Assembly (NCBI GenBank): GCA_030272155.1
Contig: CP126194.1
Location: 6,625,501 to 6,689,500 of the forward strand
DNA length: 64,000 nucleotides
Reading direction: 5' to 3'
Origin: Tetradesmus obliquus
Lineage: Eukaryota > Chlorophyta > Chlorophyceae > Sphaeropleales > Scenedesmaceae
A model generated the notes under the pieces. That model was not told where the DNA came from and made no database searches. It was given only the letters and a program-made list of their open reading frames with translations. This document shows positions 45,401-57,734 of the stretch, one piece after another (the stretch's first letter is position 1; every line of letters begins with the position of its first letter). The position numbers and the translations under genes were made by a program.

Positions 45401-48400
45401 GCGCCTGATGTGCAGTCCAGTGTGCAGTTGGTGCCGACTGTGGCGTTGCTGCAGCTGCTGTTCCAGCCCGCCTCAGCAGCGCTGGCTTGCAGCGGCGGCT
45501 GGCCCTCGCAGAGCACCACTGCTGGCAGTGCGCAGGCGCCGCTGACGCTCCAGTTGCCGCTGGCTGTGCACTCTGCTGTGTAGCCATCACCAACAGCGTC
45601 TGATGTGCAGTCCAGTGTGCAGTTGGTGCCGACTGTGGCGTTGCTGCAGCTGCTGTTCCAGCCCGCCTCAGCAGCGCTGGCTTGCAGCGGTGGCTGGCCC
45701 TCGCAGAGCACCACTGCTGGCAGTGAGCAGGCGCCGCTGACGCTCCAGTTGCCGCTGGCTGTGCACTCTGCTGTGTAGCCATCACCAACGGCGCCTGATG
45801 TGCAGTCCAGTGTGCAGTTGGTGCCGACTGTGGCGTTGCTGCAGCTGCTGTTCCAGCCCGCCTCAGCAGCGCTGGCTTGCAGCGGTGGCTGGCCCTCGCA
45901 GAGCACCACTGCTGGCAGTGCGCAGGCGCCGCTGACGCTCCAGTTGCCGCTGGCTGTGCACTCTGCTGTGTAGCCATCACCAACGGCGCCTGATGCGCAG
46001 TCCAGTGTGCAGTTGGTGCCGACTGTGGCGTTGCTGCAGCTGCTGTTCCAGCCCGCCTCAGCAGCGCTGGCTTGCAGCGGCGGCTGGCCCTCGCAGAGCA
46101 CCACTGCTGGCAGTGCGCAGGCGCCGCTGACGCTCCAGTTGCCGCTAGCTGTGCACTCTGCTGTGTAGCCATCACCAACGGCGTCTGATGCGCAGTCCAG
46201 TGTGCAGTTGGTGCCGACTGTGGCGTTGCTGCAGCTGCTGTTCCAGCCCGCCTCAGCAGCGCTGGCTTGCAGTGGTGGCTGGCCCTCGCAGAGCACCACT
46301 GCTGGCAGTGAGCAGGCGCCGCTGACGCTCCAGTTGCCGCTGGCTGTGCACTCTGCTGTGTAGCCATCACCAACGGCGCCTGATGTGCAGTCCAGTGTGC
46401 AGTTGGTGCCGACTGTGGCGTTGCTGCAGCTGCTGTTCCAGCCCGCCTCAGCAGCGCTGGCTTGCAGCGGCGGCTGGCCCTCGCAGAGCACCACTGCTGG
46501 CAGTGCGCAGGCGCCGCTGACGCTCCAGTTGCCGCTGGCTGTGCACTCTGCTGTGTAGCCATCACCAACGGCGTCTGATGCGCAGTCCAGTGTGCAGTTG
46601 GTGCCGACTGTGGCGTTGCTGCAGCTGCTGTTCCAGCCCGCCTGAGCAGCGCTGGCTTGCAGCGGTGGCTGGCCCTCGCAGAGCACCACTGCTGGCAGTG
46701 CGCAGGCGCCGCTGACGCTCCAGTTGCCGCTGGCTGTGCACTCTGCTGTGTAGCCATCACCAACGGCGTCTGATGTGCAGTCCAGTGTGCAGTTGGTGCC
46801 GACTGTGGCGTTGCTGCAGCTGCTGTTCCAGCCCGCCTCAGCAGCGCTGGCTTGCAGCGGTGGCTGGCCCTCGCAGAGCACCACTGCTGGCAGTGCGCAG
46901 GCGCCGCTGACGCTCCAGTTGCCGCTGGCTGTGCACTCTGCTTTGTAGCCATCACCAACGGCGCCTGATGCGCAGTCCAGTGTGCAGTTGGTGCCGACTG
47001 TGGCGTTGCTGCAGCTGCTGTTCCAGCCCGCCTCAGCAGCGCTGGCTTGCAGCGGCGGCTGGCCCTCGCAGAGCACCACTGCTGGCAGTGCGCAGGCGCC
47101 GCTGACGCTCCAGTTGCCGCTAGCTGTGCACTCTGCTGTGTAGCCATCACCAACGGCGTCTGATGCGCAGTCCAGTGTGCAGTTGGTGCCGACTGTGGCG
47201 TTGCTGCAGCTGCTGTTCCAGCCCGCCTCAGCAGCGCTGGCTTGCAGCGGTGGCTGGCCCTCGCAGAGCACCACTGCTGGCAGTGCGCAGGCGCCGCTGA
47301 CGCTCCAGTTGCCGCTGGCTGTGCACTCTGCTGTGTAGCCATCACCAATGGCGCCTGATGCGCAGTCCAGTGTGCAGTTGGTGCCGACTGTGGCGTTGCT
47401 GCAGCTGCTGTTCCAGCGCGCCTCAGCAGCGCTGGCTTGCAGCGGTGGCTGGCCCTCGCAGAGCACCACTGCTGGCAGTGCGCAGGCGCCGCTGACGCTC
47501 CAGTTGCCGCTAGCTGTGCACTCTGCTGTGTAGCCATCACCAACGGCGTCTGATGCGCAGTCCAGTGTGCAGTTGGTGCCGACTGTGGCGTTGCTGCAGC
47601 TGCTGTTCCAGCCCGCCTCAGCAGCGCTGGCTTGCAGCGGTGGCTGGCCCTCGCAGAGCACCACTGCTGGCAGTGCGCAGGCGCCGCTGACGCTCCAGTT
47701 GCCGCTGGCTGTGCACTCTGCTGTGTAGCCATCACCAATGGCGCCTGATGCGCAGTCCAGTGTGCAGTTGGTGCCGACTGTGGCGTTGCTGCAGCTGCTG
47801 TTCCAGCGCGCCTCAGCAGCGCTGGCTTGCAGCGGTGGCTGGCCCTCGCAGAGCACCACTGCTGGCAGTGCGCAGGCGCCGCTGACGCTCCAGTTGCCGC
47901 TGGCTGTGCACTCTGCTGTGTAGCCATCACCAACGGCGCCTGATGTGCAGTCCAGTGTGCAGTTGGTGCCGACTGTGGCGTTGCTGCAGCTGCTGTTCCA
48001 GCCCGCCTCAGCAGCGCTGGCTTGCAGCGGTGGCTGGCCCTCGCAGAGCACCACTGCTGGCAGTGCGCAGGCGCCGCTGACGCTCCAGTTGCCGCTGGCT
48101 GTGCACTCAGCTGTGTAGCCATCACCAACGGCGTCTGATGCGCAGTCCAGTGTGCAGTTGGTGCCGACTGTGGCGTTGCTGCAGCTGCTGTTCCAGCCCG
48201 CCTCAGCAGCGCTGGCTTGCAGCGGTGGTTGGCCCTCGCAGAGCACCACTGCTGGCACTGCAGCAACATGGTAACTTTGTCATACGCCAGGCGTGTGTAC
48301 GAAATATGTGTCATGTACAGTCACACATTAGAAAGGCTTCATGCTTCACTTGGTTGTGTGATATTGTAAGCAGGATTTGACAGCATCATATAGTGATGGC

Positions 48401-51400
48401 GTCAGGCATCAACACCACTTGAGTAGCAGCCTGTATATCAGCCTGTGCAGCAGCAAGGTGTATGCATGTTTCTTTCCTCACCGTTGCAGCTGCCATTTAC
48501 ACGCCACAGGCCTCCAGCCTCACAGGTTGCTGTGTATCCTGCTCTCGCTCCCTCAATGCATGCAATACTGCAGCTGCTGCCAACTGTGGCATTGCTGCAG
48601 CTGCTGTTCCAGCCAAATGCTGTTGCACTGAGTTGGGGTGGGGGCAGGCCTGAGCACCGGAGGGGCGCAGCAGCTGGTGGAAAAACAAGCAACGCAGCAC
48701 AGCAGCAGCCACAGAAGGAGAGCTTGCGGCATGGTTTGAAGACAGGTTGATGGTGCAGGTACAGCGCTGTATGGGTCTAGACTTCAACCATCACTGCATG
48801 CAGGTAGCATTTGACGGATGATTTGGCTGCCACAGTTGACAGTTGAGCGTGCGATGAGGTGTTGTCTACATCATTGGCAATCCAGTAAGCATGGCAAAGT
48901 CAAGGCAACCTAGCACGAGCTGTCACACTCACGTTCACAGCCGCCGCTGACGCTCCATGTGCCGTTCATCGTGCAAACTGCTGCATAGCCGCCGCCTGTG
49001 GCGTCAGCTGCACAAGACAGCGCACAGCTGCTGCCTGCTGTTGCATTGCTGCAGCTTGCGTTCCAGCCTGCTGCTGCTGCATAGGCCTGCTGGCTGGGCG
49101 GCAGGCCGGGGCACTTCACCACTGCTGCAACAGTAGCAGCAGCAAAATCCACAGTCCCAGATGTAAAAGGTGTCAGTCAACCAGTCAAACCAATGGTCAA
49201 ATTGACAATGAACCAACAGCCCAACTGGCGGTGTAACTAAACTAAAGAAGAGTGCAAGGTGGGCACAGTTGTTGGACAGTACTCGAAAAGCAGATGATGA
49301 GAGGTTGGCATGTTCAGCCGACAGATGGAGGGCTGCTGAGCTCACGTGTGCAGCTGCCAGTAACGTTCCAGGTGCCATTGGCTGTGCAAAGTGCTTCATA
49401 GCCACTGCCTGTAGCGTTGCTGGCGCAAGGCAGGACGCAGCTGCTGCCACTGGTGGCATTGCTGCAGCTGGCATTCCAACCGGCAGCAGCTGCATTGGCA
49501 TGGCTTGCTGGCAGGCCCTCGCAAGTTGCTGGTACTGCTGGTGCTGCAACATCAGCAGCACAGATGGCACGCACACAGTCACAACAACATATGTTGTGAG
49601 TAAATGTAGTTGCATGTGGGTCCTGGCACCATTGTCAATGGCACAAGAAGGAAACCTCATGTCAAGTTCAAATCTGGTCACTTGAGGCAAACTTGTTTCA
49701 ATATGTCACTGCAGCATACTGCACAGTATTGTGTAAAGCCGACAGCTGCCCAGCGTTGCATATGACGGGCAGCAGCTCACGTGCGCAGCTGCCATTCACA
49801 CTCCATGTGCCGTTGATGGTGCAGCTTGCTTGGTACCCGCTGCCAATGGCATTGCTGCCACAAGCCACGCTGCAGCTGCTGCCGGCGGTTGCATTGCTGC
49901 AGCTGCTGTTCCAGCCGATGACAGCAGCGTTGTCTTGCGCAGGGGGCAGACCAAGGCATTGCACAACTGCAGCAGGAACAGCAGACATCATCAGCAGCAG
50001 CATGAGCGCAAGCTGATCAGCTCTTCATTTCATGAAATAATCAAATACACTTTCTGCTGAAGCAGCTAACCGTGCATGATATGCATGCCACCACACACAG
50101 CTGGTGTGCACAGAGTCATACATGACAGCGTCAACACTGCAATGCAAACCATACACAGCCTTAGGCTTGCCTGTGCAGTTGCCGCTGACACTCCACGTGC
50201 CATTACTTGCGCACACCGCCTCATAGCCGCTTCCTGTAGCTGAATATGCGCAGGCCAGAGTACAGTTGCTGCCAGCGGTTGCGTTGCTGCAGCTGCTGTT
50301 CCAGCTGCTGGCAGCAGCATAGGCTTGTGCTGGTGGCAGGCTGGGACATTGGGCAACTGCAGGCAAGCACACACAACACATCCAGTCAAACGCAAATATG
50401 ACATCACAAGCAATGTGGTATTTCTCTCACTGCTTCATGTGGCTGGCTAGGCATGCCGGTTACATCGTCATCCAAGCGCACACCATGCATACAACAGCGT
50501 GCTCTCACCCGTGCAGTTGCCTCTGACGGCCTCCCATGTGCCGTTCATGCCGCACACACTGCTGAAGCCAGGCCCAACAGCATGAGGCGTGCATGCGGCC
50601 TCGCACACTGAGCCAACAGTGGCATTGCCGCAGCTTGCATTCCATGCAGCAGCAGCGTTTGCCGGCAGAGCCGGCAGCCCAGCACAGATGTTTCCTGCAA
50701 ACATAATCAAACATAGACACCGATGTCAAGGCAATCGCGCGCAATGCTTAGCAGATGGTTTGTGTTTCGGCCAGCAACCGAGAGCCTCAACTGTAGGACG
50801 CCATTGTTGCAGCAGTGCACAAGTTGCTGCATCAGTAATTAATCACCTCAACACATCCACAGAAGCTACGAGCGCACCTGTACATGCACCCTCAATGCCC
50901 CAAAGTCCACTCGCAGTGCAGCTAGCGGTATATCCAGTGCCGCTGCTGTTGGCTGCACACAGCAGGCTGCAGGTTGCGCCGACAGTAAGGTTTGCACAGC
51001 TGGCATTCCAGCTTGAAGCAGCGTGCACTGGTGAGAGTGGAGCACCAAGGCACGTCCTCACTGCAGGCAGATACAGACGCGGCAGGGTGGGTGCGTTACA
51101 GATTGCATTACATGACATTACATTACATGCTCCACTCAAAGATTGTTGCTTGGGCTGTCAGCACTGCAAGCTTTGTACAGCAGCACACGATACCCTTTGT
51201 GCTTCAGGTTTCAGGCAGGGTGAAGGTATGTTTACATAACCGGTGTGTGAATTGGCAAACCAAGCATGCGTTGCTCAGTCAAGTGGTACAACATAATCCT
51301 TGTGTCGTCACCTGTGCAGCTCCCAGTGACGTTCCACACGCCAGCCAACACAGCCGCACTGCTATTGCCAGCGCTGCTGCTGTTGATCTCACACAGTGCA

Positions 51401-54400
51401 CTGTAGCCGGGCCCAGTTGCATTCGCAGCACACGCCGCAAAGCAGCTGCGGCCAGCTGTGGCATTAAAGCAGCTGGGGTCCCAGCCGCTGTGATTTGGAG
51501 TCAGAGAGGCATCTGGCAGACCTGAGCATGTGACGGCTGCAGGGGCGCAGCGGAGCAGATGCATCAGCAAGGCACGAACAGAAGTCAGAAAGGCGTTGTG
51601 TGTTGAACGTTGAGAGGATTGCGGCAGCTGGCAGCTGGCTCTTCATCTTGTGTTGCAGGGTTGAGATATGAAATGCAACGTAGCGCTTCAGAATGGACGC
51701 CTGGCCCTGCAAACACATTGTGGCTGATACTGCAAATTAAGCTGAGAGATGCATGACGTCCTTTAGGGTTCTGCCTGTTTTCAGTGACATCTGCAGCTGT
51801 GACAGCTGCAGCAGCTTTCAAGGCAATCACCTTGGCAACCTTGGATCAAGCAACTCTGCTGCTTGACTGTACCGTTTGCAGCCTCGCACACCATGCCGCC
51901 ATCCACAGCCGCTGTAACAACAGCGAAGCTTGCGCTCTGAGTACCATTGCATTGAGGGTTGATTGTACCAGAGCACGCGCCCCAATCACTCCAGAATCCA
52001 ACACAGGGGCGTAAGCTGTTTGTTGGGATCGCACCCGGAGATGCACTTGTGATGTTGCAGGATGCACAAACTGCTGCCAGCGATGTGCAGGCGTTGAATG
52101 CACACTTGTCGCTGCCGGCTGCCTGCATGAATGCTGCAGTGGCGTTGTCTGCTGCTGCTGAGGATTCGGCGATGGCGTCCATTGTGATGGTGATGGTGTT
52201 GGCACAGCCTGACGGCCCGCAGCTTGTGGACTGTAAACAGATGCAGCAGATATAGCAGGAGTTGAAAAAGGGTAGTAAACAAGTTAACAAGCACAAACTT
52301 CAGTGCAGCCTGCATGCAGGCAGCTGGAAACCCTCACAGCTTCCATGGGAGCACTGCCTTGCAAGCGTCTAAGAAACATGAAGTCCCAAACTTTCAGAGT
52401 TTCAGAATATGAACAGCCTCTTAACATGGAGCAACTGACCGCTGAATGTAAAGATGGAAAGTCTGCAGTGTGTTCACCTGTAACAGCTGCCGCCGTGGCA
52501 CTGGTGATGAGGCGGCTACTGCTCTGCACACAGGGTACGTTTTTGTTGTACCGCTGACAATGCCAGGAAGCCTTTCGACTGCCTGGAGCAGGGTTTTGGC
52601 CAGCGCTTGAACCACGGCAGCTGGGCAGGATGTAGGCGTCTGTACTTGGAAGACCTGTACCACTGAGAGTGCCGAGTCAGTGCAGTTCTTGAGGCTGCAG
52701 GCGGTCGTGTTGGTTGTGCCATTGGCAAACAAACAGGGAATACCACCTGCGGGGAGAGAAGAAATGCAGGGTTAGGTGTCGCTGCAGCTTTGAAAGCGCC
52801 CTCAAATTGCACTACACTTGCATGCTGATGCTGGTGGTGGTGGTGGTGGTGGTGGTGGTGGTGGTGGTGGTTGTTTAACTGGTGCAGCAGGCAGCATGCT
52901 GTGCCGGAGATTGCACAACAGTAGAGGCATATCCTGTGCGAGTGCAACAATGTAAGCAGATGAAGCAGCAAATACCTGCGTAGCATCAATCCCTTTGCAT
53001 CCTGCAAGGTGCAGCAGCGCGTTGCTTACCATTCTCAGCTAGCTGCGTGATGTTGAACATCTGCTTCTTGAAGCCTGGACCACAGGTTGCGTTACAGGGT
53101 GCGACCTCCACCCACATGCCAGTGCAGTTCTGCACTATTGGTGCTGGACTTGGGCTGGGGCTGGGGCTGGGGCTAGGGCTAGGGCTCGGGCTTGGTGAAG
53201 GTGATGGTGAGGGTTTAGGGCTGGGGGTGGGGCTAGGGCTTGGTGACGGTGATGGGGTTACCGGGGAAGGCGATGGCAATGGGGATGGGGACGGCAAGGG
53301 TGACGGTTCTGGAGAAAAGTTGCCTTTGAGTGTGCAGCAGCGCTGGCCTGCAGAGAGGGCGAGAGGGAAGAGATATGTACATAACACAGGGTTGTGTCCT
53401 GCTTGTTTATTATGCTGCCTGGGCATGGGTGCATGCATTTGGTGCAGCAGGAACAGCTCATGCAGCAGTGTTGCAGCTACGCCACGCTCCACCCTACAGG
53501 GCATCCAGCTAGACAATCGCACAGCATGCCTTTACACCAGTGTACGGAGGCTGCATGCCGAGCGCGAACAGCAGCCAATCCAGCGGCCCGTGAAGCAGAA
53601 CCAACTGAGAAGAAGATTCGGTGTTATAAAAGAAGAGACAGCATTACACAGCCAACACAGCTGGCCTCACCTGCGGGGCGGTTGGGGCACTGCTGACATG
53701 TACCTGCTGCCGCCGCATAGCAGGGGGTGTATTGAGGCTTGTAAGTTGTCACACACTCGCCTGCAGCAGACAGAAACACACACCACAGCCAGCAAATGTG
53801 GGCCCCATCAGACATGAGGAAGCCAACAGTTAGTTATAAGAAACTGCTAGAGCACCGTAAGCACAGTGCAGCCGCCCCACGTGATTCACTCTTGCTGTGG
53901 TTGTCAGGAAACTGCATGATGAGGCAGCAACTTTGTGGTGATATATACAAGCAGATGCTGCTTTCTCTGTGTCAGAAGTCACCACCTGTCTGGCTTGTAA
54001 AAGTGCCTCCGGCCCCTTTTGCTCGGCACTTACACAATGCATCTTCAGCCCTACCTGTGGTTGGTTCGCATCTCTTGTCCTCGCAAGTGGGGTCAGTAGA
54101 CAGGCACTCGGTAGCTTTCCTCAAGCACATGTTTGCGCAGGCATCCGCCAACCAGCTGTTGCCATCTATCTGCACAAACACAAGCCCAGAGCTGCTGACT
54201 GCACTCGAACTGGCACTGAAGCTTCCTACTTGCTGTCCAGTTAGCAGCTGCTGAAACAGCAGCAATCCAGCGCCTGGCGTGGCCTGTGTCATGTCTGCAT
54301 AGCCTGCAAAGGCTGAAAAGGCTGGCCGCTTGGCTGAGAATGCTGTGGCAAAGCCCGATGGCTTGCCAAATGCGGAGCGCTCAGCGCTGATATAGACGAC

Positions 54401-55183
54401 TGTGCCGCCATTGAGTTTGGGGCTGGTGCTGTCTGTGCCGTATTTGGCAAACCAGGCGGGCGTGAGAGACCATTGCCTGCAGCCAGACGGGCCATGCATG
54501 GAGCAGCAGCAGCAGTTGTGAATCTAGCGCAATCAAGCAGCGTGCAGCAACTGTGACATCTTCCCGTGCGCAGGTGACATGTTTTTCTTGAACTCTCTGC
54601 ACATGCAAGTGGCTGTACAATTCACAGCGTGAAGTTCTCACAGCTCGCCCACTTCGTTCGACTACTTCCATCTGCTTTACATGCTAATCAACTCTGAAAA
54701 CTCCATGTTAACAGCCATGCTCATGTCAATGACCACTCACATGTCGGCGCTGAGAGTGAGCCGCCCCGCCTGCCAGTCCCCTGTGAATGGCGCATCTGCG
54801 TCAGACGGCGCGACCCCACTCATCACAAACTGCTCAGAGCCCTGGTCATCTGCATCCCCTGCTGCAAACAACACCACAGCAGCATATCTACTCCAGCCCA
54901 CATAATCAGCCAGTGTAATGCCGTTGCTGCAGTAGCTGGTGGCGGCGTTACATTTGAAAATAACGGTGTATGACGCCTTTCGAAACGCGTCGGCAATCTG
55001 GCGGATCTCGTCGGCAAAGGCTGAGGACTCCCAAGCAGGCAGCACGGGAGCAAGGATCAGCACTGTGCCCTTGCTGCTGCATGCAGGCATCTGCTGCGGT
55101 GCCGCGCTGCTGCTGCTGAAGCTGCTGGCAGCGCCGGGCATGCCGTAGTCATCGTCATCATAGTCTGCAAAGGTGCCGCCTCC

Positions 55184-55218
<35 letters not shown>

Positions 55219-57694
55219 GCAGGGTCGTCCGGAGGCTGGCGAATGCAGCAGCAAGGGTGCTGGCGGCTCTACTACTAGCAGCCCTGCGCCTGCCTGTTGG
55301 TGCTGCTGTGGCCGGTGATAGCCTCGCTTTAACAAGCTCAGACGCCTGGCCATCAACAACGCACGCCGTGACAACATTGATCGCTTTGCTGCCAGGTGCT
55401 TTTGCGGCTTGCACGACAGCTCGGGTGCAGCCGGAAGCTGCCTTGGCTGAGGATGATGAAGGAGTCAGGGGTGTGATGTTTTGGAAGAAGCTGGCGAAGA
55501 CTTCATCAACAGCCGCAGCAGCTGATTTGCCGGCGTTGACAAGCTCGCGCAGCTTGGCAAGTGGCTCGGCTGCAGGAGGCGGACCACAGCAGCAACAGCA
55601 GCAGCAGCAGCAGCAGCAGCATTGGTAGGAAGTTGCGGTTGTGTTGCACACAGGAGGTTGATGGGTTGGATTCTCTGAACAATCATTGGCAAAACCACAG
55701 CACCCAACATGCAGCGCAAACCAAAGGACGCCAGAACAAATAACCTTGGCTATGCCGCCAGCCTACATTGAGACATACTCTATGCAGATCACTGCAAAGT
55801 CACAACAATCACCTCACCTAGCGCCGCTGCAGCTTTGCTGGCTGCTCCACCCACAGGCTCGCTCAGGGCTTGTGTGACATCAACTGCCACCTCAAGCGGC
55901 GCTGCATTGCTGCCGCCCAGCGTTGCCTGAAACACGCTGCGGCCAGGCACCGTGAACGTAACTGCCACAACATTGGACGCGATGCCGTCTCCAGCACACA
56001 TGTCGTTGCTTGCCGCTGCCTTTCCATCATCGAGCAGCTGCTGCTGCACGGAGCTCAGGCTTGCATTGGGGCTGCGCAGGAACACCTGCTGGCCGGCTGT
56101 TAGCGCTGCACTGCTGAAGCGTGCACTGAAGGCGATGCTTTCATGCTCATTCAGCACTGCTGTCGTGACGCTGGCGCGCAGGCCGATGCATGTTCCGCTC
56201 TTGCAGCTGCCGCGCACAAAGGGGGTGGCGCATGCGGCGCCATCTGTAAGGCTTGTGCAGGGGTCCTGGCTGCTGCTGCTGCACAGCTGCTTACTGTAGT
56301 CAGCTGCATACAACAAGAAGCAGCAATAGGAGCAGGAATGTCAGTCAGAACCGATGACGGATCCAGGCAGGTCTGATTACACGCGCATGTATGCACTACC
56401 ACATGACGTGCCAGCTGCTGCACGCCAGGAACAACATCACACATGCACTTTCATAACAAGTGTTTCCACGGTCAAGCGCAAGGCATATCAGCAAACCAAA
56501 ACTCACCTGCACTGTAATCTGCCGGCTGGACGACGGAGTAATGTGTGCGTGCTGCAGCGCCCGCGACCTTGTCATTTCGGGTTGCTGCTGCTGTTGCCAC
56601 GCCGTCGCAAAAGCCACACACATCACAGATGCCGAGGGGCTGGCTGTTGACAGCCAGTGCCAGCATGTTGCGGCCATACGGGCTGCCAATGTAGGTGACA
56701 TTCAAGCCAACAGTGTATGTGCTGCTGCTGCTGGCAGCCGCCTGCAGAGTTGCAACCATCAGACAGCAACCATCAGACAGAACATCGCTGCATAATAAAG
56801 ACGCATACATAGCATCTCGCAGCACCCAAGCTGCAAGAATCAGGACATGCAAACCGTGATGCACACTGCATTGCAGAGCGGCATTGCACACGCAGTGTAG
56901 CATCCAGCATTGCGGGAGGTACATGTCCTAGCAGTCAGCGCACCTGCGCAGGCGCTGCTGCCCTGCGGGCGCAAGATTAACGAAGTGCATACATTGCCAT
57001 ATGCAGTGCAGTGTCCACCAAGCAAGCGCATGGCCTGGCCTCAACGCAGCTGCGCAGGTGCTGCTGCCCTGAGGGCGCAAAAATTACGAAGTGCAAATAT
57101 ACACAAATATTGCCATATGCAGTGCAGTGTCCACCAAGCAGATGCATGGCCTGGCCTCAACGCACCTGCGCAGGCGCTGCTGCCCTGCGAGCGCAGTCCA
57201 GCCCGCTGACGTCCACTGCCAGCTGCCGCCGCTGCATCACCGGCAGCCACTGCTGCATGCCGCACAGCACCTTTTGCTGCATGGCCTGCTTCAGCTTGCC
57301 GCTGCTGTCGCAGGAGCTTGAGGCAGTTGTGGTCATGCTGATGGTGAGAAAGACGGCACGCGGCCGCATGCAGCGGGCTGTGATGTTAAGCCATCCTCCG
57401 TTTGATTTGTAGCCGGCCTACGGCGCAGCAGTGAGCGGTTCTTTTTGTCAGCATGCAGGAACTTGAGGGTTGTGGGAGGTGAGGTCTGCATGTGTTTGGT
57501 GTTTGCTTGCTGCTAGTTTCTCTCTGTGAGCGGGCAGACATGCCACCGGAACACGTGACAGACTGCTCAGCTGACGTTGATTGTGAAGCCAGCGATGCAT
57601 TATGCATGTGGTCTCATCCCATCAAACAACTTTTGGCAGCGACGGTTCATAATCTAGTGTGCTACACACCGAAGCTCTACTACGCGCTGCTCTT

Positions 57695-57734
<40 letters not shown>

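Noticed and set aside
43467..48314. A second 1,615-codon minus-strand frame overlapping the sushi array
   Set aside because: A 195-bp unit is 65 codons, so any frame open in one unit stays open in all. The alternative frame is Ala/Gln/Ser rich without domain character, while the chosen frame continues sushi-like modules in neighbouring exons in phase.
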